NCBI RefSeq assembly: GCF_964340395.1
Contig: NC_135554.1
Location: 22,601,592-22,665,591, forward strand
Length of the DNA: 64,000 nucleotides
Source: Glandiceps talaboti
Lineage: Eukaryota > Hemichordata > Enteropneusta > Spengelidae
Direction of reading: 5' to 3'
Below the pieces are notes generated by a model, which made no database searches, had not been told where the DNA came from, and saw only the letters and a list, made by a program, of their open reading frames with translations. Of this stretch, positions 28,540 through 40,680 are shown one piece after another. Position 1 is the first letter of the stretch. The number at the start of each line of letters is the position of its first letter. The position numbers and the translations under genes were made by a program.

Positions 28540-28850
28540 TTTTCCCACCAAAAATACATTAAACTTTGTATAAGTTCCACTTCCATAATGATTACAAAGA
28601 AATACAGTCGCCCTACAGAACTCTCTGCTGGTTTTTAGAAATTCCTTCAACCAATAAAATTTAACCTGCCAAAATGTTTACCTACAGATGTTTTCCCACC
28701 AAAATTGTTCAACCTATGGAATTGTTTTGTCGACAAAAAAAATATGCTTTACCATACATATTTTCCTGCCAAAAGTGTTAAAGTCACATAATTTTTTTCC
28801 CGCCAAAAAATGTTTGACCCGCAGATGTTTTCCCGCCCAAAATCTTCATA
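28540..28850 (+). repeat. Degenerate array of TTTTCCCGCCAAAA-containing units
   Basis: The phrase TTTTCCC[AG]CCAAAA with TGTTTGACC.(G)CAGATG recurs at about 28543, 28675, 28688, 28763, 28796 and 28829 in units of roughly 35-50 bp, increasingly regular towards the right. Two copies carry exact TTTCCCGCC. Confidence 0.6.
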
Positions 28851-29391
28851 TCGCTTTCACTTCTATTATGAGTTAAAGTAATCGTTCCTAATCCTTGTTG
28901 TTGCGGTGTTTTATGAACGCTTACAATGGATGAAGGTTTAGTGCACTAAGAACAACAAACAAGGCAAACATGGAGGCAGCCTTAAATACAGGTCAAAGCC
29001 ACCTATGACAATCAACATAGACTGGCTTCATTATAGCTCTTTTCAGAAAAAACCTTTCAGATTACTTGCAATTATGCTGCTTGCATTGATGGCTTAACTT
29101 GTCACTTTTTCTCATTGAATTTCTGTCAGACAGTGATGAAGAAGTGTAGAAATATGACCCGCTATAATTGCCTGATAGCTCTGTTAACAACAATTTTTTT
29201 ATTATTTGTGTATTTTTGACTGGTATGAAAATCTTATCCATGAGCAACTTGCTTCCTGTATGAGATGGTAATAGCTAGTCTGTCAGAATGATGACATTTA
29301 TAGTCAAAGTGATGATTTCTCACTTTGTGGGTTTTGACGTTGATTTTTGAATGTATGCCAATTTTATTACAAATTTTTATTTGTGAGTATT
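28851..29391. other. Non-coding stretch, probably intronic
   Basis: No gene or repeat structure seen. Confidence 0.35.
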
Positions 29392-29720
29392 AATTAAGGT
29401 AGAATGCACCCTGGGGACAAATTTCCCTGAAAATCAAAATCATTCAAATCTTTCCAAACTTTGCTATATAAAGGCTTGTTTCTGGTGTAATCATAAAAGA
29501 AACTTGGGGTCCACTGTCTTGTTTTCAATCTTGTTGTATTTGCAATAGAGTTGACACAGTATTTGGTGGCCATATTGGATTCTAAACTGGATTAATTTTG
29601 ATATCATTTGACCTCCATTTCAAAAACTTGTTTGGTGACCCCAAACTTTTTTTATTGATTTTAACTCAGAATATTAACGTTGATTTTTCTTGACTAAAGT
29701 AACAGCAAAAGTTAAAGAGT
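29392..29720 (+). repeat. Interspersed repeat R2, copy A
   Basis: It begins AATTAAGGTAGAATGCACCC and carries the family landmarks in order: TTTCCCTGAAAATCAAA, CCAAACTTTGCTAT, CTTGTTTCTGG, GGTGGCCATATTGGATTCT, TTTGACCTCCATTTCAAAA, TTGATTTTAACTCAGAAT and AAAGTAACAGCAAAAGTTAA. Four other copies lie in the window. No protein is encoded; it has the size of a SINE or MITE. Confidence 0.85.
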
Positions 29721-30169
29721 TTATTTTCAAGACACATTCTACATTAAAGTCCTGGTAGCTATGACCACAACTATTTTCTGTTGTATTTTATTCAACCATA
29801 CATGATTTACTTAGTAACGAAATCCTATCAACATTCAACAGATTTGCATATCTCGACTAACAAAATTTGGTTAGGACTATTTATTCCTGTTTACACATGG
29901 ACATCAAGTCAGTGTACACATTAGTGCCATCCATGATTTGTAAACAGGTATTAGAAGGACTGAACTGTTATGGTGACAATTTTTTCAGTCTCAAAATTAT
30001 CAAAATATTTGAATTTTTTATTAGGAAGACAATTTTACCATGTTTTCCTTTATTGTTGAAAACAAGAGGTACGATATAATATACCAACTGTTGTAACTCA
30101 AAAAATTTTAAGATTTGTAAAATGTTTGCTATCGTACATACAGGAAGTGATTTATGATTAAACCTGGGT

Positions 30170-30890
30170 AGTAAAAGATAGACTGATTTTTTCCAACAAA
30201 AAAAGTTTAAACATTTGAGAAAATTGTAATGAAGTAATTTTACTGAACGTTTATCAGCTTGGAAGTCTTTGAGACAACTTTATTTCCATGCGTGGGATGT
30301 AAGTATTGTTTTTTGAAAAGATGGAGAATGTTTCATAAAAAAAGTGACAATATCAAAGGAAGTCGAATGAAGTAAATTTACACAACTTCTTAAATAATTC
30401 AAAGTCTAGAGACAATGGCACTCATGCATGGTTGTACAGTATTGTCTTTCAGATTTACGTTGAATTTTTCATTAAAAAAAAAACGTTCAAATATTTTACT
30501 TGAATTTTTAGCAACCTAAAGTTGTACAATCAATGACATCCATGCATTGATGTAAAGTATTGCCCTTCAGATTGATGTTGTATTTTTCAACAAAAAAGTT
30601 GAACTATCACAGAAAATTGTAAAAAAAAGTATAAAATTACGTGATTTTAAAACTTAAAAGGCTAAGAGATAATATCATTATCCATGCACAAAAGTATTGC
30701 CTTTCAGATTGATGTTGAATTTTTTCAACAACAAAAAATTGAAAATTCAAAGAAAATTGCAAGAAAGTAATTTTACAAGTTAGAGTCTTGATGACATCCA
30801 TGCATGAATGTAAAGTATTATTACCTTTTAGATTGATGTTAAAATTTTTAGCAAAAAAGTGAAGAAAAAAATTGGGAGCATCAATGCCAT
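30170..30890 (+). repeat. Degenerate tandem array, about 115-140 bp units
   Basis: Landmarks CCATGCATGAATGTAAAGTATT, CTTTCAGATTGATGTTGAAT, TTTTCAACAAAAAAGTTGAA and GAAAATTGTAA.AAAGTAATTTTAC repeat in order, with the CATGCAT word at 30288, 30424, 30542, 30684 and 30800. The first half-unit at 30170-30287 is also related. Confidence 0.75.
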
Positions 30891-31036
30891 CCTATCAATA
30901 TGTACTATAGGAGTCATTCACTTTATTATATTTATGAAGTCTAGTGCAATGCATTCTATTAGCTGACCTTATTATAGACGGGCTATCAAATATATCAGTG
31001 CCGTCAAAAATATTACATTTAGTTTTCTTGTTTTTA

Positions 31037-31300
31037 GGTGCACCTCATGTATGCAGCCTTTCTGCCTTGGAGTTATACGTTGACCTTTTCCATCTGCCGA
31101 AGTTGGCTTTCAAAATGCTGAGACTGGCAACATTGGTGAAATCCCATTGGAACCCGTGAATCTGAACAGATTTAGCGAGCTCTCATTTCTGCCACAGTCT
31201 GCCTGACTACCTGCCTGCAGGGCTTTCCACATTCATGTAAATAATCACTAAATTTACACGGATTTGGGCACTGAGATGATTGCCCGCCAAATAGCGTCCA
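31037..31300. other. Two adjacent weak exon candidates on opposite strands
   Basis: Plus strand: after a good acceptor (TTTTCTTGTTTTTAG, ending 31036) a phase 1 frame reads APHVCSLSALELYVDLF, HLPKLAFKMLRLATLVK and SHWNP, then stops at 31157. Minus strand: after AACATCAG a frame reads ESASQWTLFGGQSSQC, PNPCKFSDYLHECGKPC and RQVVRQTVAEMRAR before a stop at 31172. Both are GC-richer than the flanks and protein-like. They neighbour each other tail to tail, but neither joins in phase to another exon found here. Confidence 0.25.
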
Positions 31301-32025
31301 TTGACTAGCACTTTCCCTGATGTTATCAGATTCCTTTTTTACTACATTATCCTGACTCTGTGTTCTAATATTTGGTAAAAAATTGAATTGTGTTTGTAAA
31401 GTTACATGAATCTGTAATGAAGACCAAGGTATTAGTTGCCCTGGCAAATAACAATATTTCTAATTATCCCATGGCTACGACTGTGGAGTTCATCAAAGCT
31501 GATGCTGACACATGCCAAGTGATTGTCATTTTCACATAGTTTACAACTTAATTCCAATCTGTAGATAACTCCCTAATTGACTTACTTGATATGAAAAACA
31601 CAAATAATGAAACGCTAATCTCAAAGAATTATTTTTACGCTGTCACATGGTTCCTTTCTCTTCATCACTTTTGTGTGGTTTCCTCGGCAACTGTCTCCAT
31701 AAGGAGGTTGTGATAAATTTGAAACCCTGCAGGTCAGTGGAATGATGTTTTTGCTTTTTACCTGAAATATAAATCAAAGACAGCACACAATACTCTGGTG
31801 AGTGTGTAAGGATACTAGTATGTCTGCAATTTAAAGTAATGACTTCAGGCACTTTACTTAATCAGAAGGTGGAAGTATCGTTTCTACAGCATGCCAGTAG
31901 TTGATCAGATTTGCTGAATTCACTCTCAAATGCCATTATTCTACACAACAAAGGTAACAAATGCCAAGTCAACTTTCTATGAATGGCAGCATTTAAATCC
32001 ATTCAGACTCAGAGTTCAACTCCAT

Positions 32026-32100
32026 TTAGCTGTAAACTATCATTCATGATGTTTCCCGCCATTTAGCTGCAGACTATCATCCATGATGTTTCCCGCCAAA
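32026..32100 (+). repeat. Two-unit 37-bp direct repeat with E2F-like words
   Basis: ATTTAGCTG.A.ACTATCAT, then CATGATGTTTCCCGCC, occurs twice back to back, giving TTTCCCGCC at 32052 and 32089. Confidence 0.85.
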
Positions 32101-32568
32101 AAATGTTTATGACAAAATTAAACCATTTATCTAAATTTTCAGTGATCTGTCATGTACTTTTGGCTATAAAATAGTCATCTGGTTCTTTTTGTTATACATT
32201 TTGGAATAAGACCAAAACAAAAAAGGAAAAAAAAATGACAAGGCGCAACATCAACAAAGCAGATAATTACAGAAGTGAACAAATGCAGTCAAAATTTTGA
32301 ACTTTAAGAATTCATTTATTAAGTCAATTATTGGGCAGCAAAACCAAGAGAAATGTAGTTCCTACAAAATGTTAGTGGTACAAATTACAGCATTGAAGTC
32401 CACTCATTTCTGTATAAGAGTTTTATCTTGACTGTGACGAATGTCCTGAACTTTGCTTTTTTCTATTCATTCGATCTAAATACAGTCAAATTGTACAAGA
32501 AAGCCATTAAAATATACATTACTTTTTACTTTTCTCAAGGCCCGCTCCTCTCTTTTACCTTGCTTCAG

Positions 32569-32775
32569 AGAATAATTACAAGAATAGAAATTATCAGAAA
32601 TCACCTATTGCAATTGAAAGAGAAAAGCCACGGTTATCCCCCATCGTGTATGTTCTATTTCAGACTGCTCTCTCTTTTCAAGTTTGATTCAAAATTTGAT
32701 ACATCACGCTGTGATGAAAATTATGAATTCATTGCTAGATGTCTTCATACAAATTATGAAAAAAATGATATGTAG
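32569..32775 (+). CDS. Candidate terminal exon of plus-strand gene B
   Basis: An excellent pyrimidine-rich acceptor (CTCCTCTCTTTTACCTTGCTTCAG) is followed by 68 open codons to TAG: RIITRIEIIRNHLLQLKEK, SHGYPPSCMFYFRLLSLF, KFDSKFDTSRCDENYEF and IARCLHTNYEKNDM. It starts in phase 0, as needed to follow the exon ending at 28371, though further exons may lie between. An AATAAA at 32907-32912 would end a 3' UTR of about 150 bases. The late codons are AT-rich, which weakens the case. Family not recognised. Confidence 0.35.
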   Translation, partial: RIITRIEIIRNHLLQLKEKSHGYPPSCMFYFRLLSLFKFDSKFDTSRCDENYEFIARCLHTNYEKNDM

Positions 32776-32912
32776 CCCTCTAGAGGGCTTATGCTAGCTA
32801 TTCAGTCTTCATATTAAATTTTTTTTGTAATGAGTTGTATCATCAATGATAAAGTTTGGTTATGATTAGTTCCTTAATCAATTTTAACGTAGTGATTCTC
32901 CGCAGAAATAAA

Positions 32913-34069
32913 AGTTTGAAACTTTTTGCTGTTATTTGGTTCATTGAAATCCCCAACTTATACTGAATTAAAATCAAGAAGAAAATTTGAGGGGTCACAT
33001 TGCAATATTTTTGAATGAAAAAGTAAAAAATGATCTAAATATCTTATATTACACTAAAGTCTTGTAAATGCCACAAAGTGCTGTTATGACACTGTGAGGA
33101 AAAATGATGATTATTTTGAAAACATTACGGTGAACAGCCAAATTTGAGTAGTGTATTCAAAAAGACGAGTTTGATATGACAAAATTTTGGTTGATTCAAC
33201 CTGTTTTGATTTTGAAAGAAATTTGACCCGGAGGTTATAATTATTATTGTATCACTACATTTTTTAGAAATCAATTTATCTAAAGTCCCGTATCTTAAAC
33301 CATCATATTAAAAATCCTTCAACTACGGCAAAAAAAAAAAAAAAAATTGTTTGATTCCAGTTACCTGACCCCCACCTAGTTTTTCACTGCTGACCCCAAA
33401 CATTTGTTTACGTATTTGAGAAAAAAAAAAAAATTCCAAAAATTGTGAAATCTTGAGAGAAAAAGTGGATGCGAAAACTGACGTCAACTTAAAAAGACAA
33501 TATATAATTGTTTTTCCAATCTGTATTATGGCTGTACATCTGATGGGAAGAAACACAATAACACAGAGACCATATGGAAATCAATGGAAAATATAACCAC
33601 CTGAACCTAGACACTCAACACATATGAAAAAAAAAATTTACCCATCCCACTAATTCTAAAATTGAACGTAATTGGAACCACACATCAGCCTAATACAAGT
33701 TTGAAATTGTATGCAATTACTGGAAAATTTATACCATTCTGAAATTGATTATTAGTGCAACACTCAACTATTCCATATATGGGATATGTCACATATGATT
33801 ATGAATACACATTAGCATAAATTTGCATATTACATTGACTTTTCTTGAATATGTAAATGAAAATTATAATAATTTATTTGTTGATGGGCTATATATAAAA
33901 AGAAATATGAACAGGTTACCATAATCATATTAGATGACCAAAACATTGAGTGCATGACATATATTTTGTATTAATATTTGTGGAACTCGTTATTGGTATT
34001 TAATCCAATATACTATTCCAGAAGGTAAATCCCCATGTGAGGTTACCTTGCAAGAATTAAGTTATTATA
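32913..34069. other. Non-coding stretch
   Basis: No supported gene. It holds A15 and A13 runs (near 33331 and 33421) that create a spurious minus frame of phenylalanines. Confidence 0.4.
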
Positions 34070-34365
34070 AAATCTAACAAGAATAATTCATTGGTGGTAA
34101 ATTTCGATGATTATATCCTGATTTCAAGCTTTTCCCTCCAAATTTTGATAAAAAATTTAACCCTAGACGTTTTACAAGATTTCCACTTCTTACATATTTT
34201 CTGAAACTTTCTCTATGCTAAACTTACACATACTGATTAACCCTCGACAAGTCTCTAAATCCATGGTGGTAAATTTTGATGAATACTTCCCAAGTTACTG
34301 AAGCTTTTCTCTCCAAAATTATAATCTACAAGAAAGTGTAGACTTTTTACAGCATTTCCTTTGCT

Positions 34366-34401
<36 letters not shown>

Positions 34402-35040
34402 AGAATTTGTATAGCGACAAAATCCAATATGACGTAATGTTCTATGGTGCTGAACAAGAACAATAGTAGATCGCTGTAAAGGTTAGAAAACTCTTGCGAA
34501 CAGCTGTGTATTGATATCCTTCGTGAAATTTTCCTCAGTGGGTGATGAACGAAGTTCAAGTGGTATACTGTTCCGTAGGAGGGAAGCTGCTCGCGAGAAT
34601 GCATGCTCACCATATGACTTTGTATTACAATAGGGTACCAAGACTCTTGTTGTTTGAGCAAAATGAATGCGTTTTAGATACGTTTATTGTTAATCAAGTC
34701 AGCAATGTAACCAGGAGTAGTGTTATTTAGTGGGTGATCAACTAACAAGACTAACAAGAATATTGGTGGTTAAATTTGGATATATACTACACGTACCTGA
34801 TTTATTCAATATTTTATGTCTCCCAAATTATTACAAAAAATGAAACTTTGTAGGCTTTTTACAAGAGTTTTCATTCTTAGATACTTTCTGATACCCTTTC
34901 CTTTCTAAACTTACATACAAGTCTAACAAGAACACTACCTGAGATAGGTAAGTATTTCTGTCCAATATTATTAAAAAGTAAAAATTAAAGGTTATAGACT
35001 TTTTACAAGATTTTAACTTCTAAGGTACTTCTTTAAAACC
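34070..35040 (+). repeat. Tandem repeat (about 150-180 bp units) interrupted by an insertion
   Basis: The ordered phrases CTAACAAGAAT, ATTGGTGGTAAATTT.GATGA, CTCCAAATT, TAGACTTTTTACAAGATTT and CTTCTTA.ATA.TTTCTGA occur from 34074, from about 34255 and again from about 34745, with a shorter copy to 35040. The run is broken at about 34366-34735 by unrelated sequence listed separately. Confidence 0.65.
34366..34735 (+). mobile_element. Retroposon-like interspersed element with (CAAT)n at its left end
   Basis: A (TCAA)8-type run at 34366-34399 is followed by AATTTGTATAGCGACAAAAT, CTTGCGAACAGCTGTGT, CTGTTCCGTAGGAGGGAAGC and GCATGCTCACCATATGACTT. From memory, a TTTGTATAGCGC...CACCATATGACTTTG order is seen in a widespread interspersed repeat of marine invertebrate genomes; this was not checked here. 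It is GC-richer than its host and interrupts a tandem array, which supports insertion. Both overlapping frames (34392-34661 minus and 34542-34730 plus) lie inside it and are not taken as genes. Target duplications are not clear. Confidence 0.5.
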
Positions 35041-35816
35041 CTGGTGATGTTAAATTATCATGTGTATAGATATACAGGATGGTTGTCAAATTCTATAAGG
35101 ATAATTATCCGATGATTTTTACTGCATGGAAAAATAACTATGATGTAATGTAATAATGCTTTCATGCCATACATCACAGGGATTATATATTCATAGTTTC
35201 TCTATATAGGCCAAGATAACGTGCTGCGATACTGTCAGGAGAGTTTTAAAAAATGAACAATAACGTCGGAAAATAGTGATAAAAGCCCAAGTGGGGTTGA
35301 TACGAGAGTGAAAAGGAAAGATGTACTCACTCTAGGGAGAAAGTGTCAGATTGTCATTGGATAGCTGCTAGTTTATTAATTAATGGCTAATCAAAATGCT
35401 AATTGCTTTTGGAGCGATCAGTCAAGTTGTTTCAGGAAGTCCTTGGAATCTACTGCTAAGCTGATCGTTAGGATAAACATATTGCCATAGAAATACTAAT
35501 TTGGCAAGGCTTAAAACTTAATGAGTGTATAGATCAGTGTATCTATATTTATATACCCTAGTTGGTTTTGAAGTTTATGGGAGAGTAGTCGCAAACACGT
35601 TATCGTAATCCAACATACTCTGATCATTGTAGTCGGCTATTAGAGGAATAAAGAGTCTATGTAAGAATTGGACAAGTCACTGATGATGTCATGGATGGAG
35701 AACCCGCATCCTATTCATACTGAGTAATAACCTAAGTATAAGAGATATCTTGTTAAAAATAAAAGAGGTTGGTGAAATGATTTGGGCATGATAGTGAAAC
35801 ATGTACTCAATTATAT
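35041..35816. other. Non-coding, non-repetitive stretch
   Basis: No gene supported. The interval 35350-35480 is unusually complex and non-repetitive, with clustered TAAT cores (TTTATTAATTAATGGCTAAT and TGCTAATTGC). It could be a regulatory element, on pattern alone. Confidence 0.3.
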
Positions 35817-36660
35817 ATTTGACAATGTTGAGTACATCAAGATTTACTATTTAAGCTTATATCTCCTAAGGAACCCTTTTTTCAAATACCAGGTATACGT
35901 GCACTAAAAAACAACTTTTGATTTTAAAAAAAACGGATTTCTATGTCGACGCAAGACATTCACTTACTCCTCATCACAAGTAAGGAAATTTAAAAGATTC
36001 TAGTACACATTTGATGATGTTGAGTACATCAAGATTTGACATTTAGGTTCCCCCTTAGAAACCCTTTTCCAAATACCAGTTATATGTGTATCAAAAAACA
36101 TTTCAAATACCAGTTTTACTTACATCAAAAGATTAATTTCTATGTTGACACAAGACATTTCCTGACACCTCATCACAAGTTAGGAAATTAGTAATCATAA
36201 ATTTGACAATGTTGAGTATTTAAAGATTTGTTATTTGGACTACTACTAGAAACCCTCTTACAAATACCAGTTACATGTATCTGTGTATCAAAAAACAAAT
36301 GTCAAATATCCGTTTGTCTTGTACCAAAACACAAATTTCCATGTTTACAACATATTTGCTAAATCAGCATCTCAACTTATGAAATTAAAAAGACGACACT
36401 AGCAATTATAAATCAAGAATTGTTATTGTAAAGCTCATTCTAGAAATCCTATTTTAGAATAAAACGTTCCTAAGCATGTCAAAAAAATTTTGCCATGGCA
36501 TATTTACAAGACATTTGCTAAACTCAGCATAACATAAACCTGATGTGTTGTTATAGTAATATGTTGAAATATATATCAGGATTTGTTCTTTGAGCTCTTT
36601 TGCTTGTGTCATTAAATAAATTTCCATATCATGGAGAAATTTTCTAACCATCATTAGTAA
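35817..36660 (+). repeat. Tandem array, about 192-bp units
   Basis: ATTTGACAATGTTGAGTACA and TCAAGATTTG...ATTT begin units at 35817, 36009, 36201 and about 36405. Each continues AGAAACCCT.TT..AAATACCAG, ATCAAAAAACA, ATTTCTATGTT.ACA.AAGACATT and CATCACAAGTTAGGAAATTA. The last unit is the most diverged and carries a chance minus frame at 36454-36654. Confidence 0.75.
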
Positions 36661-37379
36661 TTAATATTAGAGATTATAAATAGCATAACTGGAAAGTTTT
36701 ATCTAATATCTAGCAACATTAGCACTGTTAAAACAATTCCTGTTCCTAAGTGTATATACTTTAAATGACAAAGTACAATCAAAATGAGTTCAATTCTTCT
36801 TCACCTTTCACCTTTTTTCTTGTCTAATGATGTTTGTACTGTAATGACACATTCTGTCTTGTCTAACAATGTTTGTATTTCAGTGATACATTCAAATGTA
36901 TCAGGACATCATCATAGCACTTTATAGCACTGCCCTTGACATTGAATTAACTGACATGACATCTCATTACTTACCCTAACTTAAACAGACATAATTCATT
37001 CCTACAAATTTTGACCTTTTACGTATAATAGCAGCTCATTACTCCTGTATTGTTTGCTCTTTCCTCTTTTTAAATTTTTTTTTATTGAAACTCTCTGAGC
37101 ACTGTCATTTTGTAGCTGTGAGTATTCCCATATTCAAATAAAGTCTTTTTCCCTGATGTCATGGTATTTGCAGTGGTTATTTTCCCCTGAAAAGAACTGT
37201 TTCAAGATAGAAATTTTTGGTTATTTTTCAATTTCCAGGTATTTCTTTCTGGGTTAATTGCCATCTTTCTTGATTTGTTGTTGTTTGAAATGTTAATCCA
37301 AACAATGTGCCAAGCTTGGAACTATAATTATACTCCCATGATGAAAAAAAACGTGAATTTACCAAATGTCGTGACTTTT

Positions 37380-37690
37380 TTTCCGAGGAAGGAAATCAGA
37401 TTTTTACATATAAAATCTGATTTTTTACACAAGAAGATTTCAAACCATCCGGTGACCTGACATACATGTACTGAAATACATTGTATAAAGTCAGTCAGCA
37501 ATTATTTTTCCTGGAAAAAGAGCAGACTTTTGCACAAAAAATCTAGATTTGTATACAAAGAGGGAAAGATTTCACAGTTATCCTGATGTAGATGTATATA
37601 AATAATACTAAAGATCCCATAAAAAAAAATCTGCATTTTTACACAAATGTGCCAAAATTTCAAACTATGATACTTGACCTTCTATACATA
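37380..37690 (+). repeat. Degenerate repeat, about 110-125 bp units
   Basis: AATCTGATTTTTTACACAAG, AGATTTCAAACCATC and (A)TCCTGAT/GGTGACCTGA recur in order from about 37395, 37525 and 37630. Confidence 0.5.
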
Positions 37691-37900
37691 TTAATTATGT
37701 ATGCGTAAAATTCTGCAAAGTTTGTCACAATCCTTGACAGTTGACAAGAATCTGCCGAAGCAGTTATAATGAGATTTCTGCTGTTTTTTGCCTGAAACCA
37801 TGACCGTTTGATCAGAAGCAAGCAAGATGACATTGATTTTATGAAATACTTGCCAGTAGCCATGTGATTATTTTGGTCCACTGAATTCCAATATCCTTAC

Positions 37901-38006
37901 AAAATTGATAATTAACATTGTTCTCTTCACTGAGAGTGTTGCTGTTAATTACAGAATTACCAACAAAATAATCCTGGTCGTTTGTGAAATCCAATTCGGT
38001 AAATAC
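37901..38006 (-). CDS. Weak candidate exon (106 nt), minus strand
   Basis: On the minus strand AACAAAG precedes the segment and TTTT|GTAAGG ends it. In phase 0 it reads VFTELDFTNDQDYFVGN, SVINSNTLSEENNVNY and QF, then one base. The acidic, N/S/T-rich peptide is hydrophilic and plausible, but codons are AT-rich and the acceptor tract is poor. No family recognised; the frame extends open on both sides. Confidence 0.25.
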
Positions 38007-38989
38007 CTTTGTTGATTTAAGCATTTAGGTGTACTTCATGGATAAAATATTTTTGACCACTGGCAATATAAAAAGATTGCATAATATTAGATTAAGTGTG
38101 AATAATATCATTTTTTTTTATAAATATAATTTGTATACAATCACTGAAAATATTATTTTAATTATAATATTCACATGAATATGGCAAGATTGCTCAATGT
38201 AATGACAAAACAAAAGATGAGATCAATTCAAGTAATAACATTTTTGAAATATTTGATAATGTGTCAGTTACTTAATTACATTTTACTGTCTTTTATTTAT
38301 ACGAGCGTAGAAAATAGTGCATATTAATCAATGATTATCAGAAGGACATTCGTGTCATGTTTGCATCAAGTGTTGCAGGTTACGACGTGTCATACATAGT
38401 AAACTACTATCAAGTTGAAGTTTATGATGGCGTACATGTGCATTGACATGACATTGACATGTGTAAATTGCTAGCTAGATAGATATATTGCAATCAATCA
38501 GATCACAACCACAGTGTCTTTATGTCAAATGCAGAGATCAGCATCTTTCAAATAGATAAACACTCTGACTGTCTTAGTCTTAGCTTTTTTGTTATTTATT
38601 CAGTTACAAACACAAACTTGATCTATGCAAGTTCACGATGTTTTTTCAAGTTGGAAAACATAATAGAGGTGTCTTTAAAATTAAAAATTAAAAATAAATA
38701 CCCATTTGTCACCCGTATGGTCACTTTAAAAGTCATATGTAAAACTGTAAGACACCTAAGAAATCAATGGATTCTAGAAGAAAAAAACATCAGCAGTAAA
38801 TGAATACAAAAAATCATTAAATCATTGATTAGTTTCACACCTCAGCAAGTCTAAGTTCAAATTACATATAGACTAAAAAATACTAACTTAATACTTCAAC
38901 TCATGAATGGATATTAGTGTATAAACTCACTTTCTACAGGTACATATCCAGAAAATATAATTTTCGTTATGATATTTATTCTGCACATA

Positions 38990-39460
38990 GTATTGAATTT
39001 CAACATAATACATTACTGATGATTTTAGATGGGGAAAACAGTTTTCTGGTGAATTATGCTCCACAATTTGTTTTTCTTAGAATATGATTTTGTTGATACT
39101 AAATCAAGGAGAGAGCTTTTGATATGATTAAAGATTTTAGATTGAACAAAATGTTTTTGCTGTGTACAGTAATTTTTTGAGTGTAATAACTGGTGATATG
39201 AGATGTGAAAAACAGTTTTCTGGTAAAATACGGTATATAATTAGTTTTTCGTAGCATATCTTGCAGTCATTAAATCAAAGAGCATGCATATTTTGGAGAT
39301 TTTAGATTCCAAAATATTTTGCCACTGTATTTGGTGATCCGACATATGAAAAATATATAAGTTTTCTGTTTAAAGTATGTATAATTTGTGTTCCTTGAAA
39401 GATAAATTTGTGCTGTCTTTAAATCAAGGTGACAGCTTTTGATGTTATTAAGTTTATGAC
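38990..39460 (+). repeat. Degenerate tandem repeat, about 150-175 bp units
   Basis: GGTGAT...GA.ATG.GAAAA, ACAGTTTTCTGGT.AA, TAATTTGTTTTTC, TAAATCAA.GAGA.AGCTTTTGAT and GATTTTAGATT recur in order with the ACAGTTTTCTGG word at 39038, 39212 and (diverged) 39359. Confidence 0.65.
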
Positions 39461-40330
39461 GCATATCACATTGATAAAAGAATGATGTCATGTTTATCGA
39501 GAGGAACTAGGATTTTGATATTAATAAAAATGATATAATGGACTTTCTGCCAAGTGTCAGGTTTGAAGCAGGTGGGGTAGAGAATGCATAGTCTAATAGA
39601 TGATGTACTAGATGTACACGATGACTTTCAGCCAGTCACGCCTGATTAGTTTTTTTCAGAATGCATAAAACACACTAATGGCATGTGCTGTGTCACTGTG
39701 CGATGTTGCATGCTAAACAGTCGTAGCACTGCAACACAACTAGTACATGGTACACATTACAATTACTCAATGTCGGATAGTTTACTAGTTGTGTATCTTA
39801 TAGTAGAAAACCTCTCTGTTCAAGCTTTCAGTTGCTATGGAAATAATAAACTTTTTACACCCTGTCCAGATGAGGAATGTCGTGATAAAAGCAAATTACA
39901 ATACTTTGGCTTGCTATTTTTCATTTGAATTGTCCACAGGGAGTGTAAGAGAACTGGTGTTAATGTGTATGAAGCTATGATATCTAAGTACATTAAAAGG
40001 ATGGTTCATCAGATGGAATAGTCTCTGTAATGTTGGGATATCTCATGCAGACATCCATGCTTAGAGCTGCTGTTAAGACAATTTGTAAAGCTTCCAAAGT
40101 TGTGAAATTTGTTGTAACGATTGACAGCTTACCAAGATAAGACTTGATCATGTTCACAATCTTAAATTTACTTACTCAAGCTTGCAGTCCGCGTACAATG
40201 GATGTTACATTTATCTGAAGCATTTAACCTTGACCATGTGGCATTGTGACTGTTAACTGTCCAACATGAATTTCCTATCTTCTTTTTCCTTCAACTTGGC
40301 CACTTATCACTGATGACTGATGTTTTATTA
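39461..40330. other. Non-coding stretch
   Basis: An 81-codon plus frame at 39683-39928 ends in a cysteine-rich piece (CYGNNKLFTPCPDEEC) after TTTCAG, but the frame has no other support. Nothing else seen. Confidence 0.3.
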
Positions 40331-40680
40331 AAATTAAGATAGAAAGCACCTCAGGGAGCCATTTCCCCTAAAAATCCAAGTTCTTAAAAGTGCTCCAAAC
40401 TTTGCAATATGAAAGCTCATTCCTGGCTCTTTTGAAATGATAAAAGAAATTTGGGGATTCATCAGCTTGGTTTCAAGAAAATCGACAATCTTGTATTTCC
40501 CCATAGAGTTATCACAGTGTTCTGTGACCATATTGGATTCTAAAATGGCTTAGTTTTGAGATCATTTTGACCTTTATTTCAAAAATATGTACAGTGATCC
40601 CTTGAATTTTGTCATTGGGTTTTAACTGAGGATAGCATTGAGTTTTCTTAAGCAAACTAACTGGCACTGTAAAATTTAAG
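40331..40680 (+). repeat. Interspersed repeat R2, copy B
   Basis: The same ordered landmarks as copy A: AAATTAAGATAGAAAGCACC, CCAAACTTTGCAATATGAAA, GACCATATTGGATTCTAAAA, TTTTGACCTTTATTTCAAAA and GGGTTTTAACTGAGGATAG. The minus frame at 40512-40856 overlaps it. Confidence 0.85.
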
